Source: Rugalucina vietnamica
Taxonomy: Eukaryota; Mollusca; Bivalvia; Lucinida; Lucinidae
Reading direction: 5' to 3'
Assembly (NCBI GenBank): GCA_964017185.1
Contig: OZ024870.1
Location: 62,226,812 to 62,290,811, forward strand
DNA: 64,000 bases
This document shows positions 22,181 through 34,100 of the stretch, one piece after another. The notes under the pieces were generated by a model that saw only the letters and a program-made list of their open reading frames with translations, was not told the DNA's origin and did no database searches. The stretch's first letter is position 1, and every line of letters starts with the position of its first letter. The position numbers were made by a program, and so were the translations under genes.

Positions 22181-23130
22181 TACGAGGGGTGATCGGAAAG
22201 TACGTATAAAAATGCTGTAAAATAAGTTTGCGTCAACCGATTGATATGAAATTTCGTACGAATAAACATTGGTCCTTTTGTAATTAAATGCCATTCTCAT
22301 TTTAAAACAATGACGTCAGACGTTCATGCACGAGGCAGCGTAATGACGTCTTTTCACGTGACCCGGCGCACCTGTACCCCTGGGTTGACTTTGTTAGTGT
22401 ATTTGGTGGGGTTGGGAAAGTTGGTCGACATTTTTTAATGGAAACTAATTTTCTAACATTAATTGACCATTTTTCGAAAACATACGGCATTCTGATGCTT
22501 TATCTACTAACACGGTGAAATTGAATGCAACAGGTTAGCGTAAAATATTCAAGAACGTCGATTTCATTTTATAAACTTAAATTCAATACCTTGTTTTCTG
22601 GAAGATGTTTAACGAAATGATACAAGACTGGCATAAACTATAAGTAGTAGAGACAATGTCAAGAATAGATATGTTTTGAGCTTGAAGTAAATATATACTT
22701 TTAAAATAATGGCTTCCCGAAAATGCAACATTTTTGAAAATCTTAACAGTTTCGTGTATTTGACACAGTCGGTATTTGCAAGACTCTACAGACAAATCCA
22801 TTCGATAAACAACCCGGTAACTTTACAAATATAAGCCGTGTACTTTGCGGTTAATGAGTATGTGGGCATACGCAATCAAAACGGGTGTTACAATACTTTG
22901 AACTAAGAAGTATTTTGAAATAAGAATACAATTTCGACGTTACGTTGCGCCGCATAACGTTAGGCGATGTTTCCATAGCGACAGCTGCAACGCACGTACG
23001 CGTTTTATGCATGCGTTATTGCAATGGATTAATTGCATATATATTGCTGCATTATTTGATGAAATTTCATCTCGAAATAACAAAAGATAAAGAAATGACG
23101 ACATTTTTATACGTACTTTCCGATCACCCC
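22181..23130. mobile_element. Mariner-like non-autonomous element (950 bp)
   Basis: 29-bp perfect terminal inverted repeats reading GGGGTGATCGGAAAGTACGT at each end, with a TA before the left one (TACGAGGGG). The TACGAGGG start is typical of some mariner groups. The interior has no DDD/E transposase frame. The right outer flank is slightly decayed (CCCCACATA). Confidence 0.85.
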
Positions 23131-23223
23131 ACATATTCAGACTTTTTCATAGTTTGTTAGACATGCAATAGTAGTGATGCTGTATTTTTGGGAGAAGAGA
23201 AGCCAGTGCTTGCCTTATAATGC

Positions 23224-23733
23224 TTAGTGCCTAGCATGGTAGCCACTGGTCTTTGGTTTGACGCAGCCCGGATAGAACCTATGATCATAATTACCTCCTA
23301 ACCTAGACTCCTTTAACTCAGCTGATGTGTACAATCTCCAGGGGCCGAAGTGACTTGTCATCCATTCCGAATGTACAATCAGCCTCATGTCCATCCGTAA
23401 AGCAAGATGGCAAAAATAAGCCATTTTTACACATCGATTGTTTCCCATCGTTAATACAAAGAAGTGCTCACCGACACTTCGCCATTTGATGAAACACACA
23501 TTTAACTTTCTAACAATCAAGTTTTCTCCACAAAATCTGCATCTTCTTTTCTTAAATTCATTTTTCAGCTGTTTGTCAATCATGTTCACTCGTGTGGGGC
23601 CGTTTCCAGAACGAGCCGACCACACATATGCCGATGTTACGGAATCTGACGTCGAACAGTAATTGATTCCAGTTGAAAGGTCAAGATTTGGCCTTGTCCA
23701 ATGATATGCACGTATTTCTACAAATGATGTCAA
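23224..23733 (-). CDS. Unidentified ORF or first exon (doubtful)
   Basis: An open frame of 169 codons on the minus strand, the second longest in the window. An inner ATG starts MIDKQLKNEFKKRRCRFCGE, with a CxxC pair and basic residues. A usable donor GTCG/GTGAGC lies at about 23471 on that strand, which would end the exon after KWRSVG. I do not recognise the product. Upstream are GACGTCA-type motifs but no TATA box. Further exons to the left would have to pass through the mariner-like element and the DPM2 3' flank, and I found none. It may be a real first exon or a chance frame. Confidence 0.25.
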   Translation of the reverse strand: MTSFVEIRAYHWTRPNLDLSTGINYCSTSDSVTSAYVWSARSGNGPTRVNMIDKQLKNEFKKRRCRFCGENLIVRKLNVCFIKWRSVGEHFFVLTMGNNRCVKMAYFCHLALRMDMRLIVHSEWMTSHFGPWRLYTSAELKESRLGGNYDHRFYPGCVKPKTSGYHARH

Positions 23734-23899
23734 TCAGGTCAGCAATTTTGATTACGTTTGACGTCATCGTGACTTTGCAACACGCTCTGCATTATACTAA
23801 TTGATCAATTAAGTTTCCATATATGGAAATGGTTGAAAGTCAATTCTCAGCATAAACCTATGAACATAGGTCATATTGAGAGAGGAACTAAGTTTATAG

Positions 23900-23990
23900 T
23901 CTCATCCATCAGACTGGAGAAGCCCAGGATCGAACCTGCGACCCCTTGTTTACTGTAGAAACTCTATACTCAGTTGAAATTTAAAAGGTG
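23900..23990 (-). repeat. tRNA-like SINE fragment
   Basis: The minus strand carries box B GGTTCGATCC preceded by GGGGTCGCA, and an acceptor-like GCTTCTCCAG. No full cloverleaf can be drawn, so it is not called a tRNA gene. Confidence 0.45.
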
Positions 23991-24194
23991 TGTTGAGATA
24001 TTGAACAAACAGCAATTTATTTGGTCCATTTAATTAGGATAAATATTCAATCAAATCGACGACTCTACATTATGTACATAGACTTTTGTCAATTACATGC
24101 AAAACTTTGTGTTGTGCCAAAGTTTGGAGGTGTGTACCTCTTTTGTATAGTTTGCTTTGTAAATAATTGTTTGAATTAGTGCCCAACAGTATTT

Positions 24195-24421
24195 GAGCCT
24201 TCGCGTGAGAAAACCAAAATTTGCATATGCGAAAACAAAGAGGCAGATCAGCTGTGCAATAACTGCACAGCTGATCAGTGCCTTTGTTTTCGCAACACAG
24301 ATAGTACAATTCCTCTTCTACTTATATCCAAAGCTTCTAGCTTCATTCTGTGACTGTACAGGCTGGTTTGTGTCGGACCTGGTCGGAAACACAAATTGTT
24401 GGTTTTCTCATGCATAGGCTC
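24195..24421 (+). mobile_element. Family A hairpin MITE
   Basis: Perfect ATTT duplication. The central stem is of the TGTGCAA/CTGCACA type, with one mismatch. Confidence 0.88.
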
Positions 24422-24445
24422 ATTTCTTCTGTTAATTATAAAGTA

Positions 24446-24688
24446 GGCAGCCCCCGTGGCTGAGTGGTTAAGAGCGCTGTTTCTTAATCAAGCGATCATC
24501 TCACCGCTGTGTCTGGTGTGGGTTCGAGCCCACTCTGGCCACATGTGAGACAAGCCAAGTTCTGCTTGCGGGTGTGTCGGGTGATTTTCTCGGGGTTGTC
24601 CCGTTTTCGCCCCACCTACTGATTCGCCCGTCTCAAATGAGCTAAAATAATCTTGAGAGGGACGTAAAACTGAATTAAAAAAAAAAAA
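24446..24688 (+). mobile_element. tRNA-derived SINE, full length with A-tail
   Basis: Head with box A (TGGCTGAGTGG) and box B (GGTTCGAGCCC), of the Ser/Leu type with a long variable region. A body of about 150 bp ends GAGAGGGACGTAAAACTG, followed by an A-rich tail. A second, truncated copy is at 43768-43948. It would be transcribed by RNA polymerase III and moved by a LINE partner. Confidence 0.85.
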
Positions 24689-26630
24689 GCTGTTGCAGGA
24701 CAGAGTAGCTCGCCTGACTTGTGCTTTGCCACTAAACTTATCAAAATCTATGACCAATGACCTTGACCTCAAGGTCGCTCAGGTGGGTTGTGATGGTACA
24801 GCATAAAATTTCAGACCAATATCCACAAACATGCAAAGTTTCAACTTGATCCACATATAGACTTCAAAAATCTTTAACCCAAAACTTTAACCAAAAATTT
24901 CTAAGGCCATGACCTTGACCTCAAGTTCACCCAGGGTGGGTCATAATGGTACAGCATAAAACTTCAGACCAATATCTACCAACATGCAAAGTATCAACTT
25001 GATCAATGTACATGTTCAAGAGATACAGACTTCTAAAAACTTTAACCGAAAACTTTAACAAAAAAATTCTTAGTCTGTGACCTTGACCTTAAGGTCACCA
25101 AGGGTGGGTCATGATGGTACTGCATAAAACTGCAGACCAATATCTACAAACATGCAAAGTATCAACTTGATCCATCAACATGTTCAAGAGATATAGACTT
25201 CTAAAAACTTTAATGAAAAAGTCACTAGAGCACAAAATATAGGTAAATGTCACAAGATCAATGTGGGTGCAAAGTCGGGACATCGAGGAGAAGCCATATG
25301 CAAGGTTTGATGGTTGTAGGCTTTATAGCTGATGAGATATTAAGGGTTGGCTTAAAAAATGACAAAGTCACTGGAGCATGAAATATAGGTCAAGGTCAGT
25401 AGGTCAATGTGGGTGCCGAGTCGGGACATCGAGGAGAAGCCATATGCAAGGTTTGATGGTTGTAGGCTTTATAGTTGATGAGATATTAAGGGTTGGCTTC
25501 AAAAATGACAAAGTCACTAGAGCACGAAATATAGGTCAAGGTCACTAGATCAATGTGGGTGCAAAGTCGGGACATCGAGGAGAAGCCATATGCAAGGTTT
25601 GATGGTTGTAGGCTGTATAGTTGATGAGATATTAAGGGTTGGCTTAAAAAAAGACAAAGTCACTGGAGCATGAAATATAGGTCAAGGTCAGTAGGTCAAT
25701 GTGGGTGCCGAGTCGGGACATCGAGGAGAAGCCATATGCAAGGTTTGATGGTTGTAGGCTTTATAGTTGATGAGATATTAAGGGTTGGCTTCAAAAATGA
25801 CAGAGTCACTAGAGCACGAAATATAGGTCAAGGTCACTAGGTGAATGTGGGTGCTGAGTCGGGACATCGAGGAGAAGTCATATGCAAGGTTTGATGGTTG
25901 TAGGCTTTATAGTTGATGAGATATCAAGAGTTGGCTTCAAAAATGACAAAGTCACTAGAGCACGAAATATAGGTCAAGGTCACTAGGTGAATGTGGGTGC
26001 CGAGTCGGGACATCGAGGAGAAGCCATATGCAAGGTTTTATGGTTGTAGGCTGTATAGTTGATGAGATATTAAGGGTTGGCTTAAAAAATGACAAAGTCA
26101 CTGGAGCATGAAATATAGGTCAAGGTCAGTAGGTCAATGTGGGTGCCGAGTCGGGACAACAAAGAAGCCATATGCAAGGTTTGATGGTTGTAGGCTTTAT
26201 AGTTGATGAGATATTAAGGGTTGGCTTCAAAAATGACAAAGTCACTGGAGCATGAAATATAGGTCAAGGTAAGTAGGTCAATGTGGGTGCCGAGTTGGGA
26301 CATCGAGGAGAAGTCATATGTAAGGTTTGACAGTTCTAGGCTTTACAGTTGATGAGAAACTAACACAGCATCTGAGCATTGTACAAAGGTGTTCTAGATA
26401 TTGACCTCTAGCCCCGCCCCCAGGCACGACCCCATGGGTCCCTTCACACTAAATCACAGAGGACCCTCATATGCAGCAATGTTCCAAATATGAATGATTC
26501 CTGGTCAGTGACTATCAAGATATAACAATTTTAAAAACTTTAACCGAAAGCGTGACACAGACGTACACGTAAACGGGTACGACCGAGGTGACAACAATAG
26601 CTCTGTGCACTTCGTGTAGGCGAGCTAAAA
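24689..26630 (+). mobile_element. Family H element (Helentron-like, two tandem cores)
   Basis: 5' end: hairpin CTGTTGCAGGACAG, then TAGCTCGCCTGAC. 3' end: the inverted match GTAGGCGAGCTA, then AAAA. Core 1 has three units of about 160 bp (24750-25215); core 2 has eight units of about 147 bp (25218-26385), most of them holding GGTCAAGGTCA. A microsatellite-like ACGTACACG stretch precedes the 3' end. No protein is encoded. It starts right at the A-tail of the SINE. Confidence 0.8.
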
Positions 26631-27809
26631 AACTAGAAAAAGTGCCTTGAGAGGCACGTATACCCCCGGCTGGTAGCTCCCTCCAACGCCCCCACCCCTC
26701 AGCCCACCACCATCAATCTAGAGATGCTCACTGACAGTGACACATTAAACCTCAATTCCTGATGAAAGAGAGCGCCCTCAACAAGTAAATCTTATAAATT
26801 TGTATTTGCAAAAAACACTGTCTAAAACCATAGGGAGGTGGGGGGGGGGGTGTAGTAGAAGGACAGATCTATTTTAGAGCAGTATACAGAGCTGACTTGT
26901 ATACTCAATCTAAGACTTGATCGCGGACATTGAGGGTCAGGTCCTCGGTCCTAGATGTAAAGTAGAATGTCATTCTTCAATAATATTAAAAAAAAAAAAA
27001 AAAGATGTCCTATATTTTGACCTCTAGCCCCACCCTCAGGGCACGGACCCTAGAGTCTAATGTCATTAGGAACAGGGCAAACCTTATAGTGTACCTTTGG
27101 TGCAAGTACGAATCATTTCTGAACATGGTGGTAAAGAAAAGTAAAGAAATACATTTTTTAAAAGAAGTTCTAGATTTTGACCTCTAGCCCCACCCCACCC
27201 CGCACATGGACCCTAGTGTCTGAACCTTACATGGTACCTATGGTCTAAGTATGAATGCTTTCTGATAAAACTTTGTGGATGTCAAGAAAATAGACTTACA
27301 GAAAATATTTATTATGATATTTATCATATTATAAATAAGTCCTAGATTTTGACCTCTAGCCCCACCCCCCTGGAGATCATACCGAGCATGGAGTATGAAA
27401 GCAAACCCTATAGGGTATCTAGGTACTAAATAAGAATACATCCCTATGATTGTTTGTTAAGATATGGACTTATAGAAGAAACATTAAAATTGTAAACAGC
27501 ATATTTTAAAGGTGACCTAGATTTTGACCTCCAGCCCTACCCCTGGGGATGGGCCCTGGGGTCCGAACTCATGGAAACAAAGCAAACCCTATAGGGTACC
27601 TATGGTCCAAATATGAATGGTTTCTGACCATTGGTTCATGAGATATACACCTCTAGAGAAACTTTAACCAAAACTTTGACGTAAATTCCACGAACGTTCC
27701 GGAATTACGAACGGAGAAACGAACTAACTAACTAACTAACTAACATACGAACGGACGAACGGAAAAGCGAAAGCTATATACCCGTCGGCATAAATGCCGG
27801 GGGTATAAT
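26631..27809 (+). mobile_element. Family E element (Helentron-like)
   Basis: 5' end: ACTAGAAA, hairpin GTGCCTTGAGAGGCAC, then GTATACCCCCGGC. 3' end: GGCATAAATGCC, then GGGGGTATAAT, the inverted match. The core has four diverged units of about 170 bp, each with TTTTGACCTCTAGCCCCACC. (AACT)n and GAACGGAC repeats (27718-27765) precede the 3' end. It begins directly where family H ends. A 5'-truncated minus-strand relative is at 36903-37530. Confidence 0.8.
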
Positions 27810-27888
27810 GAAGTACAAGATCTAATGGTAAACCAAGCTCCCATAGAACATGTTTGTTTTGTCGTTACTGTTACTGAAATATATAAGA

Positions 27889-28079
27889 AAGACTCGGATT
27901 AGCTGTGTAGAAATAGTACAGCTGCTCAGCGTCTTTGTTTTTGCCACATGGGTAGTACAATTCCTCTTCTTTTTAAATCTGAAATTTCAAACTCATAGCC
28001 TGCTTCTGTGACTGTACAGGCTGGTTTGTGTCAGACATGGTCGGAAGCCCTGAAGACAGGTTTTCTCACATCACAGCTC
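27889..28079 (+). mobile_element. Family A hairpin MITE, 5' truncated
   Basis: Starts within the central palindrome (TAGCTGTGTAGAAATAGTAC) and runs to TTTTCTCACATCACAGCTC. It ends 30 bp from the DSN1 stop codon, in the 3' UTR. Confidence 0.8.
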
Positions 28080-28108
28080 GAAAACAATAATGTTAATTTC
28101 TGTTGTAT

Positions 28109-31100
28109 CTATCTTGCTCCTGTCGTAGGTGTTTGTGGTGGAGTTGGGAACTCGTGACCAATCAGATTCCTCGGTGAGTCTAGGCTGCCAAATGTCTTAC
28201 CTGAAGAATAAAATACATTCCCAGGCTCAAACTCCAACTTCATGGAAAAAGAATCCTGTTTTGGCTATACAAAACTTTAGATGCAGATCAGCTGCACTGT
28301 AATTTCATGATACCTCTACTTCTAAAACTTAAATTTAAAGCCTATTTGATTGTGGAGCATGGTGTGTAATGGACTTAGTATGCTTTCTCAGAAATAGACT
28401 GGCACACAGTATGAATAGCCAACTGTCTCCCTTGTCAAAATGCTTGGTCTAATCCATCAGTTGTCTGAAATAATTTTTCTTGAAATATGGCCATCAGGTA
28501 AATTGTAAGAACTCACTATGTAAATGAGCTGATTTCTTCTCTAGAATCTCGCCGACAGTCTCCTGAAGTTTCCAGTCATTGTTCACATTTCTCTCGTGTT
28601 GCCGCACCTGGGAATTAAAAAGATATCTTCAATGCATACTAAACTTCCTTGGTTTTACATTTAGTCGTTTGGAAACATTGGGGTGGCTGCTTGTACTGGA
28701 CAACATGCAACTTTGACATTAACCCATTTTTGACGAATGGATTTTCCCATTGAGTCCACTTTCATTTTAAGGGGCATCAGGAGTGATTTTTACTTTACAT
28801 AGAAATTTTTGATGAAAATCCTCTTAGCAAACAGAATAGCCCCAGATGGGACGCCGCATTATATTGTTTGCCTATGTCCCATAAAAGGACGCCAGGCTTA
28901 TATGTGTTAAGAGATATCACAGAAAAGTCAACAATATGCTGTGAGTTTTCTTAAAAATGTTTGACATAAATGCAAATTATTTTTATACATTAGAATGTTG
29001 TTTGTACTGGCAATGAAATGCATGTACATACAAAGAGGGGTCCAGAAGCACAACTGATCAGCTCCCTCAGTTTACGCTGAATAGATAGACATTTCTAAAT
29101 TCAAAAATTGTCTGTGGCATACCCGTACATGAAACTGGGAAGGTTCATTTTTTTGTCAACCGCTATTATAAGGTTTGTTTTCAGAGTCAACAATTTTTCA
29201 GTAATGTCGACACATAGCCAATCCTTCCTGAGTATTAGCAAAACTTTATATGGGAGCTTAAGTATCTAGCTCAACAGCACGACCCAGCACCCCAGAGGGG
29301 GTCCAACCCAGGACCTCTTGATTCAGTCAGACACTCTAACACTAGGCCGCGGCATTCCCTTACATTATGAAAACATGCCCATGCCAAATTCAGAGATTTT
29401 TTTTCAGAAGAAAAAATAGAAAATTTCATTGGAAAATATTGGATTTTTTAAAATATTTTTGCTCAAAACATATTGTGAGTACGTTAGAAAAGGTTGGTTT
29501 ACTAACAGGTACCCACAATATGTTTTTGATCAAAAATAAGAAAAAAATTAGGTATACCCCTGCAAATCCCAGTTTTTCTATATAAAGTGCGGCTTAAGGG
29601 GGTATACATTGCACTGACATGTTTTCCTGATGGATAAAAAGGTTGCCTACCAGAAGTTTGAGCTTTGCTAAACACTGGCACATCTCAGTGTTAACAGTGT
29701 TCAAGTCAAAGGAAGATGGTAGATAGTTCTCTGATAGCTTCCGTTGCTCATCAGTCAGATCTGATTCTGGTAAAGACTTTTTGTCTTTTAACCTGGAAAA
29801 CAAATGAGTCGCCGCATCAGAAAACAAACTTTTTGCATATGCGAAAACAAAAACGCAGATCAGCTGTGCAGTAACTGATCAGCTGATCAGCGCCATTGTT
29901 ATCACTACACAGATAGTACAACCCCATTACTTCATATATCAGAAATTTCAAGCTTCTAGCCTGCTTCTGTGACTGTACAGGCCAGATTGTGTCAGACCTG
30001 GTCAGAGACCAAAATGTTGGTTTTCTCATGTTGCGGCTCAAACACATATGTATCAACTTTTCAAAATTAATGCAACAAATAATTAAGTAGCATAACAAAC
30101 CGGACCTGCCATCAAATATTCGCCCATTTTATCAACTTACATATATGTGACAGTATCTGACATTTTGGGTCTTGTGGAGTCAAAGTCGGAAATTTAGTTT
30201 TTAACATTTTTACAATTTTTATTATGCTAATAATGCATGTCCGAAAGCTTTAATAAATAGCGCTAACGATAAATAAGAAAAATAGAGAAAGCACGCACCA
30301 CCCACAGTTTGCATCTTAGGGTTCTTAATTGGTAAAGAAATTAATTGCCCTTGGAAAATTGTTTGTAACAAGAGTTATAGTACCCCGTTCTGTTGTCCTT
30401 CACAGTGAATGTTGTCTAAATATTATAGAATCGGAAATTGCGAATGTCTTGCTAGAAATATCCAATCTATCTTATTAGGTGGCGTTTTGAAACTAATAAC
30501 TGAGTGCGCAAAAATCCAATTAACGTCGCATGCAGTTTTGTGACGTCAACTTTAGTTCACGTTTTGTGACGTCAACGTCGTACCTCCACAAGACCGAAAA
30601 TCTCAGAGAACGTCACATATACTTAAGCTAGCGATTGATCACATAAGGATTTTTTCCCTTCAGATATGGTTGTGAAGATATGTCTTAATTAAAATAGTGT
30701 TTTCTGAGGAAAACTATGTCCCCCGAACCGTTTAGTAATTGAAGTGTAGTTACCTTGTGATATGAAGTTTTTCTATGGAAGACACCATGCCCATCTTGTT
30801 CTGTATGTTGTGGTAGTTTAAACTTGTTTTGGACCCTGTCTAAAATTAGGTCACAATCACCAAATTCTTATAAACTCTGAGTCTCTTCCCAACAATGCTT
30901 CTGTGCAAGTTTGGTCAAAATCCATCAATTAGTTTACAAGATATCGCATCAGAAAGACTAATTTCAACAGTTATGAACTAGTGACCTTGGAAATAAGGTC
31001 AAGGTCACCAACTCTGAGCCTCCTCCCAACAATGCTTCTGTGCAAGTTTGGTCAAAATCCATCAATCAGTTTACAAGATATCGTATCGGAAAAACTAATT

Positions 31101-34100
31101 GCAAGTTTTTATGGACTTGTGACCTTGAAAATTAGGTCAAGGTCATCAAAATCTAACCAACTCTGAGCCTCCTCCCAACAATGCTTCTGTGCAAGTTTGG
31201 TCAAAATCCATCAATTGGTTTACAAGATATTGCGTTGGAAATACTAATTTCAACATTTTTTTATGGACTTGTGACCTTGAAAATTAGGTCAAGGTCACCA
31301 AAATCTAATCAACTCTGAGCCTCTTCCCAACAATGCTTCTGTGCAAGTTTGGTCAAAATCCATCAATTGGTTTACATGATATTGCGTTGGAAAGACTAAT
31401 TTCAACAGTTTTTATGGACTTGTGACCTTGAAAATTAGGTCAAGGTCACCAAAATCTCATCAACTCTGAGCCTCCTCCCAACAATGCTCTTGTGCAAGTT
31501 TGGTCAAAATCCATTCATTTGTTCAGAAGATATTGTGTCGGAAAACTTAATTTGATTAGTTTTCATGGGCTGGTGACCTTGAAAATGAGGTCAAGGTCAC
31601 CAGCCATCCCAACCATGTATCTATGCAAGTTTGGTCAAAATCCATCCACTGGTTCAAAAGATATCACGTCGGAAAGAAGGTACGCGGATGCGGACGCCGA
31701 CGGGATCCGCACCAAAAACAATATGTCCCCCACCTTCAGTTGGAGGGACATAAGTTGTCCCTCTTCTGCTTATTCATGAAGGAGCAATTGGCAGATGAAG
31801 ACAAAGGTACAATCAATTTCTGTGCACCACGACGATTCATATTGCGTCAATCCAAAATATTTTGAACCAAGGTCAGTGAGCGTGTTTTCCGAAAATGATA
31901 CACTTTTAAAAAGGAAAGGTCATTAGTACAGAGCTGTGTCATGCGAAAAGACGTTGATTTTCCAATAATCGTTTTTGACTGGACAGTTTATCTCATTCAG
32001 TCACAATGTTCTATAATAAATCTACCCTATAACTGATCTGTATCTAATTGATTGCCTTTAGGTTTATGATAATGATGTAAATCAAGAAAAAACATTGATA
32101 AATTCATTGATATAATTTCCTTTTCTCTGGACATGACCATTTACTGCACTTGTGTTCGGATGTTAAGAACAAACTTCAATCAGAAAGAATTTGTTTGATG
32201 TGTATTTTTGACTTCCGCATTAGTACAATTTGATCTCGTGACCTAAAATATTTCATTGACAGGTCTAGTTTTCTCATGTTTGCATCACCGCTTTCATCGT
32301 GCCTTTGTGAAATCGATTGTAATTCACACCACACACCTCTGAGAAGCTTGTGCATGAATAATGTGATCAAGATAAAAAACAAAAAACAAAGGACCAATGG
32401 TCACCTGAGATCTGGGATATGTGACTTAAGTTGACCTTGCCATAAAATGGGTCAAGGTCATCCCAGGGTCATGATTTATATAAACTTTATAAAGCTCTAT
32501 TGCCTGATGCTTCATGCCAAGTTTCAAAATCATAGGCCTTCTGGTTCTGGAGAAAAAGATTTTTAAAGGTTTTTGCTATTTATAGCCATGGCAGCCATCT
32601 TGGTCATGTGACCTTGACCTTTTATATAAATTTTCATTCCCTCTTCCTAACAATGCTCCACTTAAAGTTTGGCTTTAATTGGTATAGCGGTTTCAGAGAA
32701 GTAGATGTTTGAATATTATGGTCATATACATGTATATAGCCCCAGGGTAGGGGCAGACAACCTCCTGGGGTCAAATTTTTTTCCATAAACATAAATTTTC
32801 TGTCCAATTGCATACTCCCAGCAAGTTTCCTCCATTTAATTCCATTTTACTATTTTTTCCCATTCGAATGCATTAGTGAACTAAGTTGACCTTGCCGTAA
32901 AATAGGTCAAGGTCATCCCAGGGTCATGATTTATACAAACTTTGTAGAGCTCCATTGCCTGCTGCTTCATGCCAAGTTTCAAAATCATAGGCCTTCTGGT
33001 TCTGGAGAAGAAGATTTTCAAAGGTTTTTGCTATTTATAGCCATGGCGGCCATCTTGGTCATGTGACCTTGACCATTTATACAAACTTTCATTCCCTCTT
33101 TCTAAGGCTGCTCCACATAAAGTTTGGCTTTGATTGGCCAAGCGGTTTCAGAGAAGAAGATGTTTGAATATTATGGTCATATACATGTATATAGCCCCAG
33201 GGCAGGGGCAGACAACCTCCTGGGGTCAAATTTTTTTCCATAAACATAAATTTTCTGTCCAATTGCATACTCCCAGCAAGTTTCCTCCATTTAATTCCAT
33301 TTTACTATTTTTTCCCATTCGAATGCATTAGTGAACTAAGTTGACCTTGCCATAAAATAGGTCAAGGTCATCCCAGGGTCATGATTTATATAAATTTTGT
33401 AGAGCTCCATTGCCTGCTGCTTCATGCCAAGTTTCAAAATCATAGGCCTTCTGGTTCTGGAGAAGAAGATTTTCAAAGGTTTTTGCTATTTATAGCCATG
33501 GCGGCCATCTTGGTCATGTGACCTTGACCATTTATACAAACTTTCATTCCCTCTTTCTAAGAATGCTCCACATAAAGTTTGGCTTTGATTGGCCAACCGG
33601 TTTCAGAGAAGAAGATGTTTGAATATTATGGTCATATACATGTATATAGCCCCGGGGCAGGGGCAGACAACCCCCTGGGCCCAAAATATTTTCATAAACA
33701 TAAATTTTCTGTCCATTTGCTCATTCTTAGCAAGTTTTCTGCCATTAAATGAATTTTTCCTACTTTTCCCATTCAAATGCATGGATGACCTAAGTTGACC
33801 TTGCCGTAAAAAAGGTCAAGGTCATCCCATGGTCATGATTTATATAAACTTTGTAGAGCTACATTGCCTGATGCTTCACACCAAGTTTCAAACTCATTGG
33901 CCTTCTGGTTCTGGAGAAGAAGATTTTTAAAGGTTTTTTTTTTCTATTTATAGCCATGGCGGCCATCTTGGTCATGTGACCTTGACCATTTATATAAACT
34001 TTCTTTCCCCCCTCCCAAGGATGCTCCATATGAAGTTTGGCTTTGATTGGCCAAGCGGTTTCAGGGGAGAAGATGTTTCATTATTATGGAAATATACATG

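Noticed and set aside
24700-26400. CRISPR-like regular repeats
   Set aside because: The units are about 147-160 bp, near-identical throughout and without spacers, in a eukaryotic genome. They are transposon core repeats.
28130-28175. Plus-strand exon between TGTCGTAG and CGGTGAGTC
   Set aside because: The segment is the antisense of DSN1 exon 10, which has a better acceptor, correct phase and a stop on the minus strand.
33134-33798. Frames in the 455-bp family D units (AKRFQRRRCLNIMVIYMYI)
   Set aside because: The same peptide recurs once per repeat unit and is broken in every copy; it is a by-product of the repeat.
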